Below the pieces are notes generated by a model. The model searched no databases and was not told the DNA's origin. It saw only the letters and a program-made list of their open reading frames with translations. DNA of 53,620 nucleotides from positions 1 to 53,620 of the forward strand of contig CAZFGN010000002.1 in NCBI GenBank assembly GCA_964518695.1, read 5' to 3'. Position 1 is the stretch's first letter, and each line of letters begins with the position of its first letter. The position numbers were made by a program, and so were the translations under genes. This stretch comes from CAZFGN01 sp964518695. GTDB lineage: Bacteria > Patescibacteriota > Minisyncoccia > UBA6257 > Colwellbacteraceae. Of the stretch, positions 46,143-53,620 are shown in pieces.

Positions 46143-46550
46143 ATGAACAGGATACTAACGTTCAAAATTATTGGTTTTGGAGTTCTTAATTTTTTGGGCC
46201 GGTTTATTGTAGGGGGTATTTTATATAAGGGCATCGTAGGAGGCGTTTCGAAAGGCGTTCAACTGGATCCTACTGGGTTTACATATGGAGCGGCACTGAC
46301 AGTTGCGGCATTTGTGTTCACTTATCTTTTAATGAAGTTTGTTATTAAGCCTGCTTCAATTAATGAAGCCTTTATGGTCGCGATACTATGGACCATAATA
46401 TCACTCATTCTCGATGTACTTGCCGCGGCCCCTATATATGGGATACCTGCCACATACTTACTGGGAGAAGTTGCGACATGGACGAGACTTTTGGTGATTT
46501 TTGCCGCTGTTCCTTTTGTTGTACGTAAATCCGGACAAGAGCAAGTGTAA
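46143..46550 (+). CDS. Four-helix membrane protein of unknown function
   Basis: From the ATG at 46143 it is 135 residues with about four hydrophobic helices (including YGAALTVAAFVFTYLLM and VAILWTIISLILDVLAAAPI). I do not recognise the family. A perfect TATAAT (46117-46122) predicts a ~14-nt leader, and AAGGGA lies just before the ATG, one of the few Shine-Dalgarno-like sequences in the window. A TTG seven codons upstream overlaps the -10 and is unlikely. It stands alone between a terminator and tRNA-Ile. Confidence 0.6.
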   Translation: MNRILTFKIIGFGVLNFLGRFIVGGILYKGIVGGVSKGVQLDPTGFTYGAALTVAAFVFTYLLMKFVIKPASINEAFMVAILWTIISLILDVLAAAPIYGIPATYLLGEVATWTRLLVIFAAVPFVVRKSGQEQV

Positions 46551-46560
46551 TATTTAATTG

Positions 46561-46633
46561 TGCGCCTGCTTGGATTCGAACCAAGGACCCTGCGCTTATA
46601 AGACGCATGCTCTAACCGCTGAGCTACAGGCGC
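46561..46633 (-). tRNA. tRNA-Ile (anticodon UAU)
   Basis: A 73-nt cloverleaf. Acceptor GCGCCTG/CAGGCGC with discriminator A, D arm AGCTCAGCGGTTAGAGC, anticodon stem TGCGT/GCGCA with loop CTTATAA, giving anticodon TAT (reads AUA), and T arm CTTGGTTCGAATCCAAG. CCA is not encoded. It lies 21 bp after the ftsH stop on the same strand. Most bacteria instead read AUA with a CAU tRNA modified to lysidine. Confidence 0.9.
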
Positions 46634-46654
46634 GGTATCAAAAATGATTTTAGC

Positions 46655-48493
46655 TTAAGCGCTTACTGGTTTCAAATTGAACTCTTTCAAGAGTTCATAG
46701 AATTCTTCCTGTTCTAAAGTTTCTTTTTCTACCAGAGCTTTCACGGTTTTCTTGACAGCGCCTTTATAGCTGGAAAGAATTTTAGTCGCTGTTTTGTAAG
46801 CATTGTCTATAAATTTTTTAACCTCTGCGTCAATCCTAGCGGCAGTCGTCTCGGAATAATTTCTTTCTGTGGTCATCTCTCTTCCCAAAAATATCATTTC
46901 CTCCGCCTTACCGAAAGTCATAGGTCCCAAATCACTCATGCCGAATCTGGTTACTAGCGCTCTTGCTAAAGAAGACGCTTGTTTTAAATCATCAGAAGCA
47001 CCGGTTGACACATCCCCATAGTTTAACTGCTCAGAAGCATGCCCACCCATCATTACGGCCAAATCAGCCAAGAATTGCGACTTAGTTTTGAGCCTCTCTT
47101 CTTCAAGCGGAAGTTTTAAGGTGTACCCGCCGGCTTGCCCGCGGCTAATAATGGATATCTTGTGCACCGGGTCAGAGTCTTTTAATCCGGCAGCGACTAA
47201 GGCGTGGCCGGCCTCATGATAAGCTATTTTTTCTTTTTCCTTGGGAGATATAGCCTTACTTTTTCTTTCCGCTCCAAGCATCGTTTTCTCTATGGATTTA
47301 TAGAAGTGCTCTTGGGAAATTATTTTCTCCCCTTCTTTAGCCGCTAGTATCGCGGCCTCATTAACGGCATTCGCTATATCAGCTCCAGAAAATCCGGGCG
47401 TTCTCGCGGCCACCCTTCTCAAGTCAACGCTTTTCTCGAGCTGTTTATTCTTGCAATGTATCTTTAAAATTTCTTCCCTTTCATTAATATCGGGCAAATC
47501 TAAAGTTACCCTACGGTCAAATCTGCCTGGTCTCAAAAGAGCCCGATCAAGCACATCTGGTCTATTGGTCGCCGCTAGCACTATGACTCTCGTGTCCCTT
47601 TCGAAGCCGTCCATTTCTACCAGTATTTGGTTCAAAGTTTGTTCTCTCTCGTCATGCCCACCCCCTATGCCAGCACCCCTTTCACGCCCCACCGCGTCTA
47701 TTTCATCTATAAACATTATCGCGGGGGCGGACTTTTTAGCAGTTGCAAATGCGTCTCTAGTTCTCGCGGCGCCGACGCCCACGAACATTTCCACGAATTC
47801 CGAGGCCGACATATGGAAAAAAGGAACTCCCGCCTCTCCGGCAACCGCTCTCGCAAGTAAAGTCTTGCCCGTTCCCGGATGTCCCATCAAAAGCACACCG
47901 CGCGGAATTTTAGCTCCGATATCCAAATATTTTTTGGGGTTTTTCAAAAAATCAACGATTTCCGAGAGCTCCTCTTTAGCTTCTTTTAATCCGGCGACAT
48001 CCGCGAAAGTAATTCTGTCTTTGAAACTGGCAAAAGGTTTGATGTTCGCCTTGCCAAAAGTAAAGGCCTGGCTGATACCGCCCTTAGCCTGGCGCGTTAT
48101 ATACCAAAATATGCCGATAATAATAATAAGGGGAAGAAGTGTCGGTATAAGTATGGCAAGCCAGAAATTTAAGCCAGATTCTTCCTTTATCGAAAGGGCA
48201 ATGCTTGCGAGTTTTTCTGGCGTTACGCCATAGTTAACAAGAGTTTCAGTGATCCCGACCCCAGACTCTTTCTTTGAGGATAATTTTTCACCGCTACCGA
48301 GGATAATCTCTAAGTTGTCACCGGATACAGAAATACTCCCTACTTCAGTCGCATTTATTTTCTTAACTAACTCGCTTATATCGATTTCTCTTACGGGTTG
48401 CTGGATTCGGTAAGCGACAGAGACGAGGAGGGTAAAGGACATAAGTATTGCTACAACCCCAAAAAAGTTTTTATACAAATTTAACTTGTTCAA
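46655..48493 (-). CDS. ftsH: ATP-dependent zinc metalloprotease FtsH
   Basis: A 612-residue membrane protease: two membrane helices (about 10-28 and 110-132) around a small outer domain, an AAA+ module (Walker A at 204-211, FIDEIDAVGRERG, and the pore motif F-V-E-M-F-V-G-V-G), and a zinc protease domain with HEAGH (426-430). It degrades misfolded membrane proteins. The Walker A reads GHPGTGKT where most FtsH have GPPGTGKT; the key Lys and Thr are kept. It overlaps the upstream S1 gene by 4 bp. Confidence 0.96.
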   Translation of the reverse strand: MNKLNLYKNFFGVVAILMSFTLLVSVAYRIQQPVREIDISELVKKINATEVGSISVSGDNLEIILGSGEKLSSKKESGVGITETLVNYGVTPEKLASIALSIKEESGLNFWLAILIPTLLPLIIIIGIFWYITRQAKGGISQAFTFGKANIKPFASFKDRITFADVAGLKEAKEELSEIVDFLKNPKKYLDIGAKIPRGVLLMGHPGTGKTLLARAVAGEAGVPFFHMSASEFVEMFVGVGAARTRDAFATAKKSAPAIMFIDEIDAVGRERGAGIGGGHDEREQTLNQILVEMDGFERDTRVIVLAATNRPDVLDRALLRPGRFDRRVTLDLPDINEREEILKIHCKNKQLEKSVDLRRVAARTPGFSGADIANAVNEAAILAAKEGEKIISQEHFYKSIEKTMLGAERKSKAISPKEKEKIAYHEAGHALVAAGLKDSDPVHKISIISRGQAGGYTLKLPLEEERLKTKSQFLADLAVMMGGHASEQLNYGDVSTGASDDLKQASSLARALVTRFGMSDLGPMTFGKAEEMIFLGREMTTERNYSETTAARIDAEVKKFIDNAYKTATKILSSYKGAVKKTVKALVEKETLEQEEFYELLKEFNLKPVSA

Positions 48494-49584
48494 ATTTTTA
48501 GCTTAAGAACAATTCTTTTGTCTTCCGGTTTGATTGAGTCAATCGTAAATTCGTGCGTTGAGTCTTTCTCCAACTTTTTCTTTAGCTCTTCGAGTGAACC
48601 AAATTCGGAAACATGAATAAGGCCGATGATGTCTTCGGTAAGCTTAATAAAGGCCCCGAAAGGAGTTATCTTGTAAACACTGCCGGATACGTTTGTCCCA
48701 GTCTTAAACTTACCCTCTACATTCTCCCATGGATCAGGTTTAAGAGCCTTCAGAGAAAGCGTTACTCGTCCCTCCTTTATTTCTAGTATCTTCGCACTTA
48801 CCAAATCGCCCACCATGACTACTTCTTTTGGATTATCTATCAAGCGATGATCTAGTTCCGATATATGAATTAACCCTTCTATTTCCGGGGTATCCGCAAA
48901 GCGGACAAAAGCGCCAAAGTTAGCGACCCCGGATATGATACCGGGCACAATATCCCCCAGTTTGTACTTAACAAGCAAATCCTTTACATTAGCGCTTGTT
49001 GCTTCACGTTCAGAAATTATCAACTTATTGGTTCGCGGGTTTAAGTTCAACACCTTTACCGTAAGTTCTTGCCCCACGAATTTCTTAAATTCCTCGATCA
49101 TCTTTGCGCGGTCGCCTTCCGCAACTTTAGGATAGTGTTCACTCGACAGTTGTGAACCCGGTAGAAAGGCTGATAATCCTTTCAGTTCGGCAATTAACCC
49201 GCCGGCATTGGCATCTGTAATCTTAATTTTAAAAGCTTCGTCCTTTTCTTTAAGTTCTTTCAGTTCTTGCCAAACTTTTTGTGTGCCTGCCTCCGCGATA
49301 GACAACTCCACGAAGCCGTTTTCATTTTCAAGGTTCACAACTTTGGCCGAAATCTCATCGCCTATATTCAATTTTTTGAGTGCGTCTCTCGCGTTTGAAA
49401 GCTCTACCCCATAGATTATGCCGGTACCTACTCTTGGGATATCAAAATGAGCGGCGCGTGTTGCCTTTTCTAACAACTTAACTTGGATAAGATCACCAAT
49501 CTTTAAGATTGGCATGAGAGTGGGGTCAGACTTTAAAATCTGGAGCTCAATCGGCTCCTGTGTTTTTGGGGCAACTTGTTGCAT
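48490..49584 (-). CDS. S1-domain RNA-binding protein (bS1-like)
   Basis: A 364-residue protein with about four S1 OB-fold repeats; repeats 3 and 4 are clearest (YKLGDIVPGIISGVANFGAF, EIEGLIHISELD; FKTGTNVSGSVYKITPFGAF, IIGLIHVSEFG). E. coli S1 has six repeats. It may act as ribosomal protein S1 or a general RNA-binding factor; both uses are known for proteins of this size. Its stop overlaps the ftsH ATG by 4 bp. TATAAT precedes the ATG by 9 nt on the minus strand. Confidence 0.85.
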   Translation of the reverse strand: MQQVAPKTQEPIELQILKSDPTLMPILKIGDLIQVKLLEKATRAAHFDIPRVGTGIIYGVELSNARDALKKLNIGDEISAKVVNLENENGFVELSIAEAGTQKVWQELKELKEKDEAFKIKITDANAGGLIAELKGLSAFLPGSQLSSEHYPKVAEGDRAKMIEEFKKFVGQELTVKVLNLNPRTNKLIISEREATSANVKDLLVKYKLGDIVPGIISGVANFGAFVRFADTPEIEGLIHISELDHRLIDNPKEVVMVGDLVSAKILEIKEGRVTLSLKALKPDPWENVEGKFKTGTNVSGSVYKITPFGAFIKLTEDIIGLIHVSEFGSLEELKKKLEKDSTHEFTIDSIKPEDKRIVLKLKI

Positions 49585-49611
49585 ATGAAGGAAATTATAG
49601 AAAAATATTAA

Positions 49612-49640
49612 TTGAAAATCAACCTCGGGTCTGATAAAGT
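49612..49640 (+). promoter_or_regulatory. Leaderless-type promoter of the MBL-fold gene and gyrA
   Basis: TTGAAA (49612-49617), exactly 17 bp, TAAAGT (49635-49640) preceded by an extended TGA, then 7 nt to the ATG at 49648. Confidence 0.6.
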
Positions 49641-49647
49641 GGTAATA

Positions 49648-50226
49648 ATGGTTATAAAAGCCTCTAAATCATCAGGTATTATTTGTGAGTCCCGCTCGTC
49701 CGCCCAAGCCCACGAGTTCCGACTTTTTGTAGATCCCGCTTCCTTGGACGGTAAGGCAGACCTGGTCTTAATCTCGAAAACACCACTTCCCGTTTCTTCA
49801 ACCTCCCCAATGGAACTGATTGCCGGACCGGGAGAATACGAAGTTATGGGCATAAAAGTTCGAGGCATTGCTTCGGTGAAAGGGGTCGATGGGAAATATC
49901 TCCACACGGTTTATCTTGTTGAGATGGATGGTTTGCGGCTCTGTTTTTTGGGCGAAACAGAGAAAATGTTAGATGATGATTTTATAGAAGACGCGGGGCC
50001 GATAGACGTTCTGTTTATTAACGCGGATCACGACTCAAGAGGTATTATATCCTTGATTAAAGACATTGATCCCAGAATAGTGGTATGCGGCACAAAAGAG
50101 GAAGCCGCCTTATTGTCTAAGGAATTGGGACGGGCCATTGAACCGCGAGACAAAGAGACTATTAAGAAAAAAGATTTAGAAGCCGAAGAGATTAAATTAA
50201 TATGGCTGACCTCAAAAGAAAAATAG
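49648..50226 (+). CDS. Metallo-beta-lactamase-fold protein with lost metal motif
   Basis: From the ATG at 49648 the protein is 192 residues. It has the outline of small UlaG-like MBL proteins: ADLVLISKTPLP where active members have x-x-T-H-x-H-x-D-H, then ELIAGPGEYEVMGIKVRG, LHTVYLVEMDGLRLCFLGE, and a C-terminal DVLFINADHDSRGI. The H-x-H-x-D-H zinc motif is gone (S-K-T-P-L-P), so hydrolase activity is unlikely. It might be a structural or regulatory leftover. It overlaps gyrA by 25 bp and shares its promoter. A TTG at 49612 would place the start inside the promoter and is rejected. Confidence 0.7.
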   Translation: MVIKASKSSGIICESRSSAQAHEFRLFVDPASLDGKADLVLISKTPLPVSSTSPMELIAGPGEYEVMGIKVRGIASVKGVDGKYLHTVYLVEMDGLRLCFLGETEKMLDDDFIEDAGPIDVLFINADHDSRGIISLIKDIDPRIVVCGTKEEAALLSKELGRAIEPRDKETIKKKDLEAEEIKLIWLTSKEK

Positions 50227-52625
50227 GCAAGAGAGAAATAACCACAGAGCTTAGGGAATCATACTTAGATTATGCGATGTCGGTTATTGTCGGTCGCGCC
50301 CTGCCTGATGTCCGCGACGGCCTAAAACCTGTACACAGGAGAATTTTATGGGCTATGTGGGACTCCGGACTTACTCATTCCGCTAAGTTGAGAAAATCCG
50401 CAAACGTTGTTGGCGAGGTTTTAGGTCGTTACCACCCTCACGGCGATATAGCTGTTTACGACGCTTTGGCTAGAATGGCGCAGGATTTCTCTTTAAGGTA
50501 TCCACTGATTGAAGGACAAGGAAACTGGGGAAGTATTGACGGCGACAGTCCGGCGGCAATGCGGTATACAGAATGCAGGCTTTCCGCCCTAGCCGAGGAA
50601 CTACTCACGGACATTGAAAAAGAAACGGTTGATTTTATGCCTAATTATGATGCTTCCCGCAACGAACCAAAAGTTCTCCCCGCGAAATTGCCTAACTTAT
50701 TGCTCAACGGCTCTTCCGGTATCGCTGTAGGTATGGCTACTAATATACCGCCGCATAATCTGGGAGAGGTGGTTGATGCAACTGGACATCTGATAGAGAA
50801 CCCAGACGCTTCTTCCGAAGACCTTATGAAATTTATTCAAGGTCCGGATTTTCCAACGGGAGGAATTATCTACAACAAGAAAGAAATTGCAGAGGCTTAT
50901 TTAGCCGGCCGTGGCGGGATAACTGTACGGGGTGTCGCGGAAGTTCAAGATAAAAAAATAATTATCACCGAAATTCCTTACCAAGTTAATAAATCAGAAC
51001 TCATCATAAAAATTGCCGAGCTGGTGCAGGAAAAAAGAATCGAAGGTATTCGCGACCTTCGCGATGAGTCTGACAAAGACGGACTGCGTATCGCGATTGA
51101 TTTAAAGTCAGATGCCATACCGCAGAAAGTGTTAAATCAGCTTTGGAACTGGACCGATCTTCAAAAGAGCTTCCACCTTAATATGCTTGCTATTACAGAT
51201 GGTCTGAAACCTCGGATAATGTCTATCAAAGATGTTTTATCAAGCTTTATTGTGCACAGGCAGGAGGTGGTTAAGCGCCGCGCGGAGTTCGATCTGAAAA
51301 AAGCGAGAGAGCGAGCCCACATATTAGAGGGCCTCGCGAAGGCGCTTTCTATGATAGATGAGATCATTGCCACTATTAAAAAATCTGCCGATAAAGAGGA
51401 GGCACACGGGAAGCTTGTCAAAAATTTCAAACTTAGCGACCTTCAAGCTATCGCCATACTGGAAATGAGACTTCAAACTCTGGCCGATCTGGAGCGCAAG
51501 AAAATAGAAGATGAACTAAAAGAGAAACAAAAACTCATTAAGGATTTAACAATTCTTCTTGGTAGCCCAGAGAAGATCTTGGGTGTTATTAAATCAGAAC
51601 TTAGCGATTTGAAATCTAGATTCGGAGACGCAAGAAGGACCAAGATACACGTTACTGGTCTTAAAGAATTTAACGTTGAAGATTTAATACCTTCTGAAGA
51701 TACGATTGTCACCATGTCCGCTGATGGCTACATCAAGCGTTTACCTCCAGCCACTTTTAAAAAGCAGAAACGCGGCGGGAAAGGCCTTATTGGTACGGAG
51801 GTGGGCGAAGAAGATATGGTTGGTTATTTCTTCAGGGCTAATACGCACGACAACATATTGTTTTTCACTGCCTTGGGCAAGGTTTATCAGACAAAAGTTT
51901 ATGAGATACCTGTTGGCGGTCGGGTAAGTAAGGGCAAGGCCATACATAATTTCCTAGAGATTTCCCCGCAAGACAAAATCAATGCCATTATTGCTTATTC
52001 TGCCGACAAAAATAAAATCCCGGGATATCTCGTTATAGCTACCGAGAGAGGTGTTATTAAAAAGACGGAATTATCTGAATTCGTCAGTGTCCGCAAGAGC
52101 GGCATAATAGCCGTGAACTTGAAAAAAGGAGATAGTCTAAAGTGGGCAAAACTTTCTTCAGGCAAAGACGAAGTGATCCTAACGACAGCTTTAGGTCAGG
52201 CAATCCGCTTCAGAGAAAGAGAGGTAAGACCTATGAGTCGTACGGCATCAGGGGTTAGGGCGATTTCTTTAAAGAAAGGCGATTCGGTAAGCGCTTTCGA
52301 CATTATAAACCCCGAAAAAACGGCCGACCATAAGGTACTTGCGGTAATGTCTAATGGTTTTGCGAAGGTCACGCCTCTTAAAGAATACAAAGTTCAGAAA
52401 CGCGGCGGTAAGGGAATCTTGACCGCTAAGATTAATTCAAAAACCGGCCAGCTTGTTTCCTCGCACGTTATTTTTGAGGAACAGGAACTGCTCGCGATTT
52501 CAGTTAAGGGACAGATTTTAAGAACGGAGTTGAAGAGTGTTAGAGATACCGGAAGAGCATCTCAAGGCGTGAGAATTATGCGGCTTAAAGCGGGTGATAA
52601 AATTGCCGGAACAGTTTGTTTATAG
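50202..52625 (+). CDS. gyrA: DNA gyrase subunit A
   Basis: An 807-residue GyrA. The N-terminal domain has SYLDYAMSVIVGRALPDVRD, GRYHPHGD, and the active-site AAMRYTECRL with Tyr122; the C-terminal beta-pinwheel carries two GyrA-box sequences, QKRGGKG near residues 520-530 and again near 732. It passes one DNA duplex through another and, with GyrB, introduces negative supercoils. gyrB is not in the window. The ATG lies within the end of the MBL-fold gene, so the two are co-translated. Confidence 0.97.
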   Translation: MADLKRKIGKREITTELRESYLDYAMSVIVGRALPDVRDGLKPVHRRILWAMWDSGLTHSAKLRKSANVVGEVLGRYHPHGDIAVYDALARMAQDFSLRYPLIEGQGNWGSIDGDSPAAMRYTECRLSALAEELLTDIEKETVDFMPNYDASRNEPKVLPAKLPNLLLNGSSGIAVGMATNIPPHNLGEVVDATGHLIENPDASSEDLMKFIQGPDFPTGGIIYNKKEIAEAYLAGRGGITVRGVAEVQDKKIIITEIPYQVNKSELIIKIAELVQEKRIEGIRDLRDESDKDGLRIAIDLKSDAIPQKVLNQLWNWTDLQKSFHLNMLAITDGLKPRIMSIKDVLSSFIVHRQEVVKRRAEFDLKKARERAHILEGLAKALSMIDEIIATIKKSADKEEAHGKLVKNFKLSDLQAIAILEMRLQTLADLERKKIEDELKEKQKLIKDLTILLGSPEKILGVIKSELSDLKSRFGDARRTKIHVTGLKEFNVEDLIPSEDTIVTMSADGYIKRLPPATFKKQKRGGKGLIGTEVGEEDMVGYFFRANTHDNILFFTALGKVYQTKVYEIPVGGRVSKGKAIHNFLEISPQDKINAIIAYSADKNKIPGYLVIATERGVIKKTELSEFVSVRKSGIIAVNLKKGDSLKWAKLSSGKDEVILTTALGQAIRFREREVRPMSRTASGVRAISLKKGDSVSAFDIINPEKTADHKVLAVMSNGFAKVTPLKEYKVQKRGGKGILTAKINSKTGQLVSSHVIFEEQELLAISVKGQILRTELKSVRDTGRASQGVRIMRLKAGDKIAGTVCL

Positions 52626-52649
52626 TAAATAACGTATAATCCAATTTCA

Positions 52650-53620
52650 ATGAATCAATTTACTAAACCACAATTAATAATTCTAGGAACCATCGGGTTT
52701 ATAATCTTATTTTTCTCGCTTGTATTCTTAGGTGTCATACCCGGCCTAAGAAAGGATATTGGCGGGTCCAGGGCAAAACTGGAATTCTGGGGCGTGGGCG
52801 ACGAGCCTGGGGTTTGGCAAGAGTCTATAAGCAAATTCGAAAGTGCTTACCCCAATGTAAGTGTTAAATACACGGAGTTAGACACGCTAAATTATGAGAA
52901 ACAACTTTTGGACGCCCTAGCCGCCGATAAGGGGCCGGATATTTTTATGTTTCATAACACTTGGCTTTCCAAGCATAACAACAAAATCTTCCCGAGCTTG
53001 CCCGAGCAAATCCCGCTTTCCACTTTTCGCAACCTTTTCCCTGTGGTAGCCGAACAGGATTTCATAAATGGTGGCCAAATTTTCGCTTTACCTATCTACA
53101 TTGACACTTTAGCATTGTTCTACAACCGCGATGTTTTCGATAACAAGAAAATCGCTCTAACTCCCGCTACTTGGGACGAAGTTAAAACAACGATCTTGAA
53201 AACGAGAGAATTTAATTCCAAGGGCGGCATAATGAAGGCCGGGCTCTCTATTGGGGGGACCATAAGGACTATCCCGAATGCCGCTGATATTTTGAGCCTA
53301 TTAATGCTTCAGTTCAAAACCCCGATGATAAATGAGTTCGGCCGAGGTATAGCCATCGCTAATTCCCAAGGGGTTGGAGCTTTAAGTTTTTATTCCCAAT
53401 TCTCTAAACCCGGCAGTCCCTACTACACTTGGACTGATTCCCTGAAGCCATCAATAGATTCCTTTGCCACGAAACAAACCGCTATGATTTTCGGCCTAGC
53501 TTCTGAAATCCCAGAGATCAAGGCCAAGAATCCAGCCTTGAATTTTGCCGTTGCTCCGGCGCCGCAGTTTAACAAAAACGAGGCCATTAACTTTCCTAAC
53601 TACTGGGGGCTTTCGGTTTC
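52650..53620 (+). CDS. Extracellular solute-binding protein of an ABC importer (truncated by window end)
   Basis: The frame is open from the ATG at 52650 to the right edge (323 residues). A membrane helix at residues 9-31 (IILGTIGFIILFFSLVFLGV) anchors or exports it; then comes a family 1 solute-binding fold: LEFWGVGDEPGVWQESISKF, YPNVSVKYTELD, GPDIFMFHNTW, FALPIYIDTLALFYNRDVF, and TWDEVKTTI. Such proteins usually deliver sugars or oligosaccharides to an ABC transporter; the permease genes would lie further right. No lipobox Cys is seen. TATAAT (52635-52640) is 9 nt before the ATG. Confidence 0.82.
   Translation, partial: MNQFTKPQLIILGTIGFIILFFSLVFLGVIPGLRKDIGGSRAKLEFWGVGDEPGVWQESISKFESAYPNVSVKYTELDTLNYEKQLLDALAADKGPDIFMFHNTWLSKHNNKIFPSLPEQIPLSTFRNLFPVVAEQDFINGGQIFALPIYIDTLALFYNRDVFDNKKIALTPATWDEVKTTILKTREFNSKGGIMKAGLSIGGTIRTIPNAADILSLLMLQFKTPMINEFGRGIAIANSQGVGALSFYSQFSKPGSPYYTWTDSLKPSIDSFATKQTAMIFGLASEIPEIKAKNPALNFAVAPAPQFNKNEAINFPNYWGLSV

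Noticed and set aside
49612..49647. TTG start for the MBL-fold gene
   Set aside because: That TTG is part of the -35 hexamer TTGAAA; the ATG at 49648 is 7 nt after the -10.
1..53620. CRISPR array or defence island
   Set aside because: No regularly spaced direct repeats with unique spacers and no Cas or restriction genes were seen.
1..53620. Alternative genetic code with UGA read as glycine
   Set aside because: TGA ends several complete genes (polX, ruvB, the LTD gene), and no in-frame TGA is needed inside conserved proteins.

Overview
The window looks like a chromosomal segment from a Candidate Phyla Radiation (Patescibacteria) bacterium, most likely Parcubacteria-like. The reasons are very compact and often trimmed housekeeping proteins, tight or overlapping genes, almost no Shine-Dalgarno sequences, a small VirB-type secretion module beside core genes, and clade-typical oddities: a short YebC, a Mur ligase without its N-terminal domain, a stand-alone 5' nuclease and a lamin-tail protein. 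TGA is used as a stop (polX, ruvB), so the recoded Gracilibacteria/Absconditabacteria are unlikely. Class-level placement is inference.

Layout. 1-2 kb: end of a methyltransferase gene, a DUF1003 protein, then infC-rpmI-rplT. 2-7 kb (minus): NUDIX hydrolase, PolX, a membrane-anchored Clp-like AAA+ protein and a small membrane protein; a uracil-DNA glycosylase diverges from these. 7.7-14.7 kb (minus): CPA2 antiporter, tRNA-Arg, amino-acid permease, small beta-barrel protein, SLOG protein, beta-CASP nuclease, Mur ligase, ruvA. 14.8-19.4 kb (plus): TraR/DksA-like protein, ComM, UvrD-like helicase, RsmA. 19.4-25.9 kb: VirB6-, PrgI-, VirB4- and VirB2-like type IV secretion module. 25.9-30.2 kb: the replication origin neighbourhood, khpB-yidC-rnpA-rpmH on minus, then dnaA and dnaN on plus, with perfect DnaA boxes on both sides of dnaA. 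30.2-34.1 kb (minus): penicillin-binding protein, small acidic protein, a MITE-like inverted repeat, ruvC, yebC. 34.2-41.8 kb (plus): PilB-type ATPase, a structured RNA, ruvB, LTD protein, tsaE, 5'-3' nuclease, sensor kinase, mutM, holA. 41.8-45.4 kb: rpsT and yraN, then a scar with repeats and two decayed genes (LAGLIDADG endonuclease, uppS), an exonuclease, pepP and tRNA-Val. 45.5-53.6 kb: two small membrane proteins, tRNA-Ile(UAU), ftsH, an S1-domain protein, a degenerate metallo-beta-lactamase-fold protein, gyrA and a truncated solute-binding protein gene.

The most striking signal is the placement of promoters. At many genes that open a transcription unit, a sigma70-like -10 hexamer lies only 5-7 bases before the start codon, often with a -35 exactly 17 bp further upstream. 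The predicted transcript therefore begins at the start codon itself. This geometry supports leaderless translation, corrects several starts (rpsT, ruvA, the MBL-fold gene before gyrA), and identifies AUC as the probable start codon of infC. Other points worth following are a uracil-DNA glycosylase with no cysteine at all, a Clp protein with a decayed first ATPase site, a repeat arm that supplies the ruvC stop codon, a 6S-like RNA candidate, AGTAT/ATACT repeats that have entered the rsmA coding sequence, and a tRNA-Ile with a UAU anticodon.
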